NCBI GenBank assembly: GCA_009937555.1
Contig: JAACFD010000075.1
Span: 1-11,801 of the forward strand
Direction: 5' to 3'
From: Chlamydiales bacterium
Lineage (GTDB): Bacteria > Chlamydiota > Chlamydiia > Chlamydiales > JAACFD01
Length of the DNA: 11,801 bases
Made by a program: the position numbers and the translations under genes. This document shows positions 1 through 8,100 of the stretch, in pieces. The notes under the pieces are model-generated. The model was not told the DNA's origin, ran no database searches, and saw nothing but the letters and a program-made list of their open reading frames with translations. How positions within the stretch are numbered: the stretch's first letter is position 1; every line of letters begins with the position of its first letter.

Positions 1-2
1 TC

Positions 3-41
3 AAGGAAATAGCAATTGCAGAAATAGAAAAATTGATTTAA
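3..41 (+). CDS. possible 3' end of an upstream gene (partial)
   Basis: Reading from base 3 gives 12 codons ending in a TAA at 39-41, with a charged helical tail (ends EIEKLI). It is in the same direction as the secretin gene, so it may be the last codons of a gene that begins outside the window. The product cannot be recognised from so few residues. A second frame (from base 2) stays open to about base 100, but its translation is rich in Lys, Asn and Leu, as expected from AT-rich non-coding DNA, so I prefer the frame ending at 41. Low confidence. Confidence 0.3.
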   Translation, partial: KEIAIAEIEKLI

Positions 42-63
42 ACTTCGACTTAAAACTGAAAAA

Positions 64-91
64 CTTACACAAGATATTTTTGCTTTATAAA
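64..91 (+). promoter_or_regulatory. possible promoter of the secretin operon
   Basis: CTTACA at 64-69 (4 of 6 matches to the -35 consensus) is followed after 16 bases by TATAAA at 86-91 (5 of 6 matches to the -10 consensus). Transcription would start near 97-99, inside a run of ten A residues (96-105), leaving a leader of about 50 bases. The region is so AT-rich that a -10-like match is expected by chance, so this is only a candidate. No Shine-Dalgarno sequence is visible before the ATG at 149. Confidence 0.25.
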
Positions 92-148
92 AGCTAAAAA
101 AAAAATAGTTTAAATAAACAACGTTGATTAGATAATAAAATTATTGCC

Positions 149-2308
149 ATGAATATAAAAAGCATTATATCCCCTAAAAATATCTTGAAATTTCTGATAG
201 CTTCTTTGCTACTTACCGTAGGCTTCTCGACCCCTTTAATGGGAAATAGCTTGCAAGAGGAAACCTATGAAGATCCAGCCCTAAATAAAGACCGCTATCT
301 CATCCGCTATGATAATATTGGAATTATTGAATACATTAAGTTCATCAGTTCCATATCAAACAAAAACTTCATTTTTGAAGAGGATGACTTACAGTTTAAT
401 ATCACCGTATTTTCTGAAGAACCAACTTCAATTGATGATATAATAGCTACCTTACTACAAATCCTAAGAGTTCACGGTCTCTCTTTAATTGAGCAGGGTA
501 ACAATTTTGTCATACATAAAAATACTGATGTAACCCAACTATCTAAAATAGTCTCTGACGACCTAAAGAACATTGCGACAGAAGCATCTGAGATTGTAAC
601 AAGAGTATTCCGACTTAAGAATGTAAATCCTGAAAGATTAGCTGAAATTATTAAGCCAATGGTTTCCAAGGGCTCTTTAGTAGAGGTTTCAAAAGAAACT
701 AGACATCTAATTATTACAGACATCAATGCAAACATCGAGAATATCTCTCAGTTACTTCAAAGCCTGGATACCCCAAATACTTCACTAGATATTGGTGTCT
801 ACACAGCTAGAAATGCTTATCTAGACTCTTTAGTCAACTTAGCAGGTAAAATTTTGGAGCCTCTTAAGGAAGATAACCCTCTTGTACTAGTGCCACACCA
901 GAGCTCTGAATCAGTATTTATTGTTTCCACTCCTTACTTAATTGAGCGTGCTACATCAGTATTAAAAGCTTTAGATGTAACTTCACCTATTGACCAAGCA
1001 GAAGAGCTTCCACAAGGACATATTGAAAGCACAGGTTTTTACATTCATAAGCTCCAGTATCAATCAGGCAAAGATATTGAAAATGCTTTAAAGGCTATTG
1101 GTAACTCCCTTAGCAATGCTAATGCAGGTAACAAGCAAGTTGTGGTTGCTATCAGCTCCATGAAATGGGTGGAATCAACAAATTCCCTCTTATTTACTGG
1201 AGACAACTCTTCCCTTCAGAAAATTAAAGAGCTTGTTGCAAACTTAGATACACCTCCAAGACAAGTCTTCATTGAAGTTCTTGTCATTGATACCACTATC
1301 AAAAACTCACTAAATTTTGGAGTTGACTGGGGAGCTAACTTAACCTCTACAGCTTCTAATGCAGCTGGAGGCGTTGGTTCTGCAGCCGGTTTTGCTGCAG
1401 CAGCAAATGGTATACCATCTACCATTGGTAATTCAGCAAACCCTATCAACAACCTCTCTTCAGAAGGATTTAGCTTTAACATTATTGGTAGATACCTACG
1501 TAAAACTAATCCCGATGGCACAGAAGTTTTCCGTTCTTTAGGAGCATTAGTAAAAGCTCTTGCTTCAGATATCCAAACCAGTATCCTTCTAAGTCCAAGA
1601 ATTATCTCCCACGATAATAATCCGGCTCACATGTTTGTTGGTGAAGAGGTTCGTGTTATTACCTCTCAAGACTCTCCAAGAGATACGACTCAAGGAATAG
1701 TAAGTAAGTACGCCTACAAAGAAATTGGTGCTAAGCTAACTGTTACACCTACTCTTTCTAATGATGATATTGTCACCCTGACTATTGATCAGGAGGTATC
1801 TACTCAAGGACCTACAGCTGATGTACTAGGCCCAAGTAGTATCCTAAAGAGCGTTACTCAGACAACAGCACATGTACCTGATCAGCACTTTTTAATTCTT
1901 TCAGGAATGATACGTAATACAAGAACTAAGCAGGAGTCAAAAGTTCCTTGCCTCGGTGGAGTACCTATGATGGGAGGAGCCTTTAAAGACTCATCTGCTA
2001 TAGATGAGAAAAGAAACATCATGATCTTCATTCGTCCACATATCATATCTACAAAAGAAGAGATGGATAGGCTAACAGAACGTGAAGAGAAAATGTTTAA
2101 GCAAAATTCTAGGCCTACAAAACATATCAACGAAGTTGATTTTGGCTTAAGACATTTAAACTTAAGAAGAGCTCTTGAGCACAAAGGTCCTGTTTACTTT
2201 AATAAGAGACCTGGTAGTGATTCCGTTTATCTTAATTTAAATGAAGATAACCACCCAGATGTTCCAGAAGATACACCAGGAAGAGAGCATCTAGAAATAG
2301 GTGAGTAG
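149..2308 (+). CDS. gspD: GspD-like outer-membrane secretin (type II secretion family)
   Basis: Predicted secretin: a subunit of the multimeric outer-membrane channel through which folded periplasmic proteins leave in type II secretion. The 719-residue product starts with a basic segment and a hydrophobic stretch (about 13-31), consistent with a signal peptide. An N0-like domain follows (about 48-125), then N1-like (about 150-208), N2-like (about 213-277) and N3-like (about 296-370) ring modules; N1 and N3 each end in SLDTP or NLDTP. The secretin core runs from about 372 (VFIEVLVIDT) to 633, with LLSPRIISHDN near 480 and a C-terminal signature, VPCLGGVPMMGGAFK (599-613) then IMIFIRPHII. An Ala/Gly-rich stretch (about 396-425) lies where secretins have their gate loops. 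The charged tail of about 85 residues is of unknown role. No gspE, gspF or pseudopilin gene lies next to it. A type III (SctC) assignment is possible but the domain order and core fit GspD better. The start has no visible ribosome binding site but gives an ideal signal peptide. Confidence 0.85.
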   Translation: MNIKSIISPKNILKFLIASLLLTVGFSTPLMGNSLQEETYEDPALNKDRYLIRYDNIGIIEYIKFISSISNKNFIFEEDDLQFNITVFSEEPTSIDDIIATLLQILRVHGLSLIEQGNNFVIHKNTDVTQLSKIVSDDLKNIATEASEIVTRVFRLKNVNPERLAEIIKPMVSKGSLVEVSKETRHLIITDINANIENISQLLQSLDTPNTSLDIGVYTARNAYLDSLVNLAGKILEPLKEDNPLVLVPHQSSESVFIVSTPYLIERATSVLKALDVTSPIDQAEELPQGHIESTGFYIHKLQYQSGKDIENALKAIGNSLSNANAGNKQVVVAISSMKWVESTNSLLFTGDNSSLQKIKELVANLDTPPRQVFIEVLVIDTTIKNSLNFGVDWGANLTSTASNAAGGVGSAAGFAAAANGIPSTIGNSANPINNLSSEGFSFNIIGRYLRKTNPDGTEVFRSLGALVKALASDIQTSILLSPRIISHDNNPAHMFVGEEVRVITSQDSPRDTTQGIVSKYAYKEIGAKLTVTPTLSNDDIVTLTIDQEVSTQGPTADVLGPSSILKSVTQTTAHVPDQHFLILSGMIRNTRTKQESKVPCLGGVPMMGGAFKDSSAIDEKRNIMIFIRPHIISTKEEMDRLTEREEKMFKQNSRPTKHINEVDFGLRHLNLRRALEHKGPVYFNKRPGSDSVYLNLNEDNHPDVPEDTPGREHLEIGE
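2299..2305 (+). promoter_or_regulatory. ribosome binding site that decides the lipoprotein start
   Basis: AGGTGAG ends 7 bases before the ATG at 2313. An in-frame GTG at 2301 lies inside this element and would add four residues (MSSI) in front of the basic signal peptide, so the ATG at 2313 is the better start. The site overlaps the last codons of the secretin gene, which suggests coupled translation. Confidence 0.6.
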
Positions 2309-2312
2309 TATC

Positions 2313-3245
2313 ATGTACATACGACTGATTGCTGTCCTACTTATTACCCCTTTATTAGTTACCTCATGCTACAGAGTGGACCCATATGACCTTGATGTTG
2401 GATTCAATAACCAAATTGACACATCTGTAGCACCTGTATCTAAAGATCCTTTTCAGGCTTTAAGCAGCGAAGAGAAAACTTCCTCTTGGGGACAAGAGTA
2501 CTTAATTGGTAAGGCTTTCTCTAAGGACAGTGATTTTTACCGTGCTATTACTAGCTATAGAAGAGCGCTTATATTACTAGGTAATAACTCACCCTCTCGG
2601 CAGCTTGAAATTAACTATCATATATTTCTCTCCTACTATTTTGGAGGCCAACATGAAAAAGCTATCAAAATAGTGGAGTTTGGTACTCTAAGCCATTTAC
2701 CTAAAGATTTTGCCGCTAATGAAGATCTAAAAATAGCCTTAATTGACTGCTATGAAAAAACCAATCAGAGAGAAAAGGTTGAGCGGATTGCCCCTCTTAT
2801 AGAAGATAAAAAAAAAACTTCTAACATCCAAGCCTTTTTAGAACTGTCTAGACCTTCTCAAGCTACCTTTCAAATGCCTCGTTCTATTTATCAACCTCTA
2901 GTTCAAGAGTATGAAACACAAGCACTAGATGTTAAAAAGGCTCAGATGTTAAATGCTATTTTACCTGGAAGTGGCTACTACTACGTAGGTCAGACACAAT
3001 CTGCTTTTACCTCATTTGCTCTAAACACTCTATTTATTGCAGCAGCTTATAACTTCTTTAAGCGTAAGCAGTATGCAGCAGGCTTAATTACTGTAGGATT
3101 TGAGACAGGTTGGTACTTTGGAGGTATCCACGGAGCTGGCCTTGCAGCACGATCTCACAATCAGCGCCTTTTCTATGAAAAAAGCAAACCTTACATGGAA
3201 AATAAGCTAATTTTCCCCATCCTGCAACTGGAGTATACTTTCTAG
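2313..3245 (+). CDS. TPR-like lipoprotein with hydrophobic C-terminal region
   Basis: A 310-residue predicted lipoprotein. The N-terminus has one Arg, a hydrophobic stretch and the lipobox LVTSC, so Cys19 would be lipidated after signal peptidase II cleavage. Residues about 60-165 are helical, with TPR-like spacing (EYLIGKAF..AITSYRRALILLG, then HIFLSYYFGGQHEKAIKIVE). The C-terminal part, about 210-280, begins LNAILPGSGYYYVGQ and has two hydrophobic segments (about 231-247 and 256-272). This ILPGSG-type motif is one I associate with small bacterial membrane proteins, including some encoded next to yidD. The gene starts 4 bases after the secretin stop and its TAG directly abuts the ATG of the YidD-like gene. 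By context it may be an envelope partner of the secretin (a pilotin-like role) or of the YidD-like protein; neither is shown by sequence. A run of ten A residues lies inside it. I do not recognise a named family. Confidence 0.75.
   Translation: MYIRLIAVLLITPLLVTSCYRVDPYDLDVGFNNQIDTSVAPVSKDPFQALSSEEKTSSWGQEYLIGKAFSKDSDFYRAITSYRRALILLGNNSPSRQLEINYHIFLSYYFGGQHEKAIKIVEFGTLSHLPKDFAANEDLKIALIDCYEKTNQREKVERIAPLIEDKKKTSNIQAFLELSRPSQATFQMPRSIYQPLVQEYETQALDVKKAQMLNAILPGSGYYYVGQTQSAFTSFALNTLFIAAAYNFFKRKQYAAGLITVGFETGWYFGGIHGAGLAARSHNQRLFYEKSKPYMENKLIFPILQLEYTF
2808..2817 (+). repeat. A10 homopolymer inside the lipoprotein gene
   Basis: Ten consecutive A residues encode most of DKKKT. The frame is open at this length. 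A change of one base by replication or transcription slippage would truncate the protein before its hydrophobic C-terminal region. Confidence 0.9.
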
Positions 3246-3620
3246 ATGTGTAAATACTTCTGCTACTTGCTTATTTTCTCTATTTGCTTTAGCTCCTCTT
3301 GTCTAGCAGAAGCACCATGGGGAAAAGACTCTGAGATGACGTGCCCTGCACCTTCAATTCCCCCTAAACGCCCTGCTTATAATGTACTTCTAGTGAATAT
3401 GATTAACTTTCACCAGCAGGTTATATCCAAAGCTGATGGCCCCAGAAGTCACTACTACCCAGGAAGCTCTGAGTATACCAAGCAAGCTATCATCAAGTAT
3501 GGCTTTTTTAGAGGGTATATTATGGGATGTGACCGCTTAATGAGAGAAAATGGGGAACTTTGGACCTACCCCCGCCACTATATTTGGCATGAGTGGAAAA
3601 AGTACGACCCTGTAAAATAA
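3246..3620 (+). CDS. exported YidD-like protein lacking the family cysteines
   Basis: A 124-residue protein whose residues about 52-124 match the YidD pattern (membrane protein insertion efficiency factor): FHQQVIS, then GPRSHYYPGSSEYTKQAI (65-82), KYGFFRG, a DRLMR segment and a terminal DPVK. In classical YidD the corresponding positions read CRFYPTCS and RC; here all three cysteines are replaced, giving SHYYPGSS and an R-E-N sequence. The N-terminus (1-21) is a hydrophobic, cysteine-containing signal peptide with a likely cut after CLA, unlike the short amphipathic N-terminus of cytoplasmic YidD. The start codon immediately follows the TAG of the lipoprotein gene, with GGAG at 3230-3233 as a possible ribosome binding site. 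YidD is known to assist YidC-dependent insertion; whether a periplasmic cysteine-free version does so is unknown. Family assignment is fairly sure, function is not. Confidence 0.7.
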   Translation: MCKYFCYLLIFSICFSSSCLAEAPWGKDSEMTCPAPSIPPKRPAYNVLLVNMINFHQQVISKADGPRSHYYPGSSEYTKQAIIKYGFFRGYIMGCDRLMRENGELWTYPRHYIWHEWKKYDPVK

Positions 3621-3630
3621 AATTTTATTT
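3615..3630. repeat. 16-base perfect palindrome at the end of the YidD-like gene
   Basis: AAATAAAA followed directly by TTTTATTT forms a perfect palindrome that includes the TAA stop of the YidD-like gene (3618-3620). It is made only of A and T, has no loop spacer and no following U-run, so it is a weak candidate for a 3' end signal of the operon. Confidence 0.4.
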
Positions 3631-3693
3631 ATAATAAAAAACAGCTTTTCTTCAGTTTTATCCCTCTAAGCTAAGCTCTATGAACAAGATCGA

Positions 3694-3722
3694 TTGAACT
3701 TTTTTGTTTATTTTGATAGAAT
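3694..3722 (+). promoter_or_regulatory. candidate sigma70-type promoter of der
   Basis: TTGAAC at 3694-3699 (4 of 6 to the -35 consensus), a 17-base spacer, and TAGAAT at 3717-3722 (5 of 6 to the -10 consensus). Predicted transcription start is near 3729, about 40 bases before the der ATG. It lies in the 148-base gap after the YidD-like gene, so der probably has its own transcription unit. The rest of the gap (3621-3693) is AT-rich and shows no gene. Confidence 0.45.
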
Positions 3723-3768
3723 AAGCAGCAAATTTAATTTAAACAACTTTAAACCAAAAAGTTATACT

Positions 3769-5130
3769 ATGAACACTCTCCCTAAACTTGCTATCGTAGG
3801 CCGCCCTAACGTTGGTAAATCAGCCCTTTTTAACCGCATTTGTCGCCAAAGAAAGGCTATTGTAGATGAAGCTGAAGGTATCACAAGAGACCGCCTATAC
3901 GGGACTTCAGAACTTTTTGGTTTCCCTTTTGAAGTAATTGATACTGGTGGTATTACTTTTGATGACACCCAGGACTTTAACGCTCTTATTAGACAACAAG
4001 CTGAAATTGCAATAGAAGAAGCTGATGCGATCATATTAGTTGTAGACGGTCAGGTAGGAATAACAGAACTAGACGAGGTAGTCTCAAAGCTTTTACTGAA
4101 GAAGGGAAAAAATATCTGCTTGGCTGTTAATAAAATTGATACAGAAGAGCATGACTATTTTATGCACAATTTCTATCAGTTAGGTATCAAAAATATGGTG
4201 GGTATATCTGCTGTCCAGGGGCGTAATATAGCCGAGCTTTTAGAAGCAGCATGGGTAAACTTTGATAAAGAAGAAAAAAAGCACCAAAAAGAAGAAAGCA
4301 TACAAGTGGCTATTGTTGGTAGACCCAACGTTGGGAAATCTACCTTGCTTAACCACCTTCTAGACGAAGACAGAAGTATTGTTAGCCCCTTAGCAGGAAC
4401 AACAAGAGATAGTATTGATGTCCCTATTGAAAAGGATGGCCAAAAATTTGTATTCATTGATACAGCTGGTATTAGAAGAAAAAAATCAGAAAATGAAGTA
4501 GTAGATAAGTTTGCCTTTATTAGGACTGAACGCTCTATTAAACAATCACACGTATGTTTATTTATAGTAGACGCTACAGAAGGTCTAAGTACGCAGGATA
4601 AGCGTATCTTAACCACGATTGAAGAAGAGGGAAAATCCTGTATTTTGCTTATTAATAAATGGGATCTTGTAAAAGGTTACCAAATGGAACACTGCCTACA
4701 AGCTTTAAAACAAGATGCTCCGTTTCTTAAAGACTGTCCTCAGTTATTTATTTCAGCTTCTTCAGGAAGAAACCTTGAAAAGATCTACCCTATGATAACT
4801 AGCCTATTCGAAGAATACAATAAGCGCATTTCAACAGGTCAGCTTAATAAGTTCTTAGAGCGCACTATGCAGTTAAACCACCCTCCTATGATTAAAGGAA
4901 AAAGGCTACGGGTTTACTTTATGACACAGGCTCAAACAGCTCCACCAACTTTTGTAATGTTCATAAACTACAAAAATCTTGTTTGCCGCTCTTATATGAG
5001 ATATTTGTTAAATCAGTTCCGGAAAGAATTTGGTTTTGCTGGTGTTCCATTTAAGATCAATTTAAGGCAAAAAAAGGTGCAGACAAAGAATCAACGCCTT
5101 CAAGAAAGGCAAACTAAAGCTCTTTACTAA
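3769..5130 (+). CDS. der: ribosome-associated double GTPase Der (EngA)
   Basis: Der is an essential bacterial GTPase with two tandem G domains and a C-terminal KH-like domain; it acts in the late assembly of the 50S ribosomal subunit. The 453-residue protein has G domain 1 with GRPNVGKS (11-18), DTGG (58-61) and NKID (121-124), and G domain 2 with GRPNVGKST (184-192), DTAG (231-234) and NKWD (296-299). The KH-like domain follows from about 355, including GVPFKINLR (425-433) and a basic tail. Length fits the family. The frame is open back to a TTG at 3694, but the ATG at 3769 places the first G domain at the usual distance from the N-terminus and the upstream codons hold a promoter-like sequence, so 3769 is preferred. 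No clear Shine-Dalgarno sequence is present. Its stop codon interlocks with that of the opposing helicase gene. Confidence 0.96.
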   Translation: MNTLPKLAIVGRPNVGKSALFNRICRQRKAIVDEAEGITRDRLYGTSELFGFPFEVIDTGGITFDDTQDFNALIRQQAEIAIEEADAIILVVDGQVGITELDEVVSKLLLKKGKNICLAVNKIDTEEHDYFMHNFYQLGIKNMVGISAVQGRNIAELLEAAWVNFDKEEKKHQKEESIQVAIVGRPNVGKSTLLNHLLDEDRSIVSPLAGTTRDSIDVPIEKDGQKFVFIDTAGIRRKKSENEVVDKFAFIRTERSIKQSHVCLFIVDATEGLSTQDKRILTTIEEEGKSCILLINKWDLVKGYQMEHCLQALKQDAPFLKDCPQLFISASSGRNLEKIYPMITSLFEEYNKRISTGQLNKFLERTMQLNHPPMIKGKRLRVYFMTQAQTAPPTFVMFINYKNLVCRSYMRYLLNQFRKEFGFAGVPFKINLRQKKVQTKNQRLQERQTKALY

Positions 5131-8100
5131 GCTTCATTATGAGCCAAATCTAATAGCTCAATAAGCTCATCTCGATTTAGAGTTCTAAGGATTGACTCTT
5201 CTGAACTCTGGATCAAATCATCAATGAGAGCCTGTTTCTTACTGATTAAAGCATCTATTCGCTCTTCTAGAGAGCCTCGGCAAATGAGTTTAAAAACTTG
5301 TACGCCTTTAGTCTGCCCGATTCTATGAACCCGATCAGTAGCTTGATTTTCCTTTGCAGGATTCCACCACCTATCATAGTGAATCACACAACTTGCTGCT
5401 GTCAAATCAATCCCCACCCCAGACGCTTGCAAAGAAGCTAAAAAGACACTACAGCTATCTTTATTATTAAACTTCTCTAATTGCTTATCTCGGTTTATAG
5501 TGCTCCCTCTAATACCAGCAAAATCTATTCTTTGCTCTTCTAGGTATTTTTGAATAATATCTAGCATCCCTAAGTACTGAGAAAAAACAACTACTTTTTG
5601 ACCGCTGTACCTGGCTTGCTGAACAATATCTTTAAAAGCTTCAAACTTACCAGAATGATACTTTTTGTATTCATCTACATTACCTAAAAAGACACTAGGG
5701 TGGTCACAAATTTGCTTTAGCTTTGTTAATAGAGCAAAGACATGGATATATGAAACGTTTTTAGCATCATCTTTTAGATCGTTTACTAAACCTTGCTTAT
5801 AGGTATTAATTAACTTATTATAAAAAGAAACTTGATCCTTAGAAAGTTCACAAATCAGCTTCTCTTCAACTTTTGAAGGTAAATCTGAGAGCACCTCTTC
5901 TTTCTTTCGCCTTAAAAGAAAAGGAGCTACTAGGCGGTGCAATTGTTGCTTTTGTCTTTCATCTGAAAACCGCTCTATGGGATCTATAAAGCGCCTTTTA
6001 AATTCTGCCTCTCTTGGTAAGTAGTTAGGTAAGACAAGATCAAATACAGACCTTAACTCCATTAATGAATTTTCAATAGGTGTACCTGTAAGCCCTACTT
6101 TAAACTTAGCTGAAAACTCTAAAAGAGACTTATATATACGGCTATGGTGGTTTTTAGCTACTTGAACTTCATCATAAATGGCAATATCAAAAGCTATTTT
6201 AGAAAAAGCTTCTTTCTCTTGCCTGCAAATCCCGTAGCTGGTGAGTATAATAGCTGCTTCTTCGTCAATACCTGTCGCTTTTCTCGAGGTTCCATGATAA
6301 AAACAAACCTTCCCCGAAGGGATGTGCCCTTCCAACTTCACCTTCCAGTGGTATAACACAGATGTAGGACAGACAATCAAAATTTTCGCTTTTTGTTTTT
6401 CAAAAAGAGCTGCTGAAAGTAAAGCCATAACCTGATGAGTTTTACCTAATCCCATGTCGTCACACAGAAGTCCTGAGAGCTCATTTTGATACAGAAACCA
6501 AAGCCATTCTAAACCGTGCTTTTGATAGGGTCTTAAATTACCATTTAAAAGACTTAGATCATAAGGAACATCATCTACAAACTCAAATATACTTCTAAAT
6601 GATTCTTCATCTTTAGGGCTTATCTGAGGCGATAGCTCAAGATTGGTCATAGCGATGAGCTTGAAAAAGTCAAAATAGCTTAAATCAAGAGTGCTAGAGT
6701 CTGGAGAGACCTTTGCATCTTTTAATAAGTATAAGCTTTTTAAGCTAGGGTCTCTTAAGTCTAATAGTCCTGCACTAGAAGGCAAAAATAGCTGCTTATT
6801 ATTAATAGCAGCAATCACTTCATCTATTGAAATAACTCCTATGGGTGAAGCTAAACTCAAGTTCACTTGGACTGCACGCCCTTTCTTCTTTTTTAGCTTC
6901 TTAAAGTTCTCAAGCTGCAATGAAAAATTACGTACTTCAGAAAGCTCTTTTGATGAAGAAATCAGATGTTTTTTTATGACAGGGAAATCATAACTGAAAA
7001 AATGATCCCACTCTTTAGAGCTTATACGTTTTCTCTTCAAGTACTCATCGGGTATATGATCTTTTTTAGGTAAGGTAAAAAAACCTTTACCTTCTATATA
7101 AACAACCTTTCCTAAAAACAGAGCTTTTTTATCCTCCCACCTAGAGAACAGGCTTACATGAGGTTCTAATTGTATGTCCCCGTTCTTATAATTTATCTTC
7201 AAACCGACTTTTTTTACGGGATTTTCTTCAATGTAAAGGTCAGGTATTTCACACAGTAGCTCTTTTTTATCTGTTATAAAGTCTGCTACTTTATCAACTT
7301 CTATTGTTTTACCTGATAGAAACTGGAGGTGGGTAGTAGATTGCTTTGAGAAAAACCCTTGATTTTCAAAATAAATCCATTTACCAAAATCTTTATAACG
7401 AATTTTATGCTCATCTTTTGCTGATGAGAAGAAATAAAACTTTAACCCCTGCTTAATATCAAAGCTATAGTCTAAGCTCGTTTCGAAACTAGAAATATGA
7501 AAAGAAAAACCTTCAAACTGCCCTATCCACAACCTATGCTGCTCAACAAACTCTTCTACATCGCTACTCTGAAAAGTTCCTATTAAACTTTCTCTAATAT
7601 TGCGTACTTTATAAAAACCTGAGTCCTCAATAAACACCCAGCCGTCAAAGATTCTGGAACTTCCCTTTAACAAGTCTCCTTTTTCAAATAAAAAAGCATC
7701 AACAGTCAAGTTCCAGTCTTCATCAAAGCTAACAGAATACTGGGCACTACTCTCTTGTCTTCTAAAAGAGTAATCTTTTAAATGCTTTTTCATTAAAAGA
7801 GTGTTTTCGCTAATAAAGCTTAAGACTTCCTCTGCAGGAATCTCTTTGCTGTCGTCTTTTTGTATATCAAAACTATCTAGAAACCCTTTATTTGGCAGGT
7901 AGAGCCACCTCCCAAACTTTATTCCTTCTTTTTCATCAACATCTGATAGATCAACTAAACTACTCGACTTACTTGTATACTGAAGGTTTAAGGAGCCTGT
8001 TTCAGGCTTGTAGATAATAGAATCTAAAACTTGCTGGGAAGAAAATACTTTTAAGTTACTTTCAACAAACTCTAGATAAGGAAGAACCTCTTTAAGCACC

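Noticed and set aside
1359..1541. Small frame inside the secretin gene
   Set aside because: It is an out-of-frame reading of the Ala/Gly-rich secretin segment, with no start signal of its own.
149..2308. Type III secretion secretin (SctC)
   Set aside because: The order of four N-terminal ring modules and the core signature fit a GspD-type secretin, and no type III secretion genes are nearby.
2301..2312. GTG start for the lipoprotein
   Set aside because: The GTG is within the AGGTGAG element that serves the ATG at 2313, and the ATG gives a cleaner lipoprotein signal peptide.
3612..3720. Intrinsic terminator after the YidD-like gene
   Set aside because: Only an A/T palindrome (3615-3630) is present; there is no GC-rich stem followed by a U-run.
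3694..3768. N-terminal extension of Der starting at TTG 3694
   Set aside because: The extra 25 residues (rich in Asn, Phe and Lys) are not part of Der, and this stretch contains a promoter-like sequence; the ATG at 3769 fits the family.
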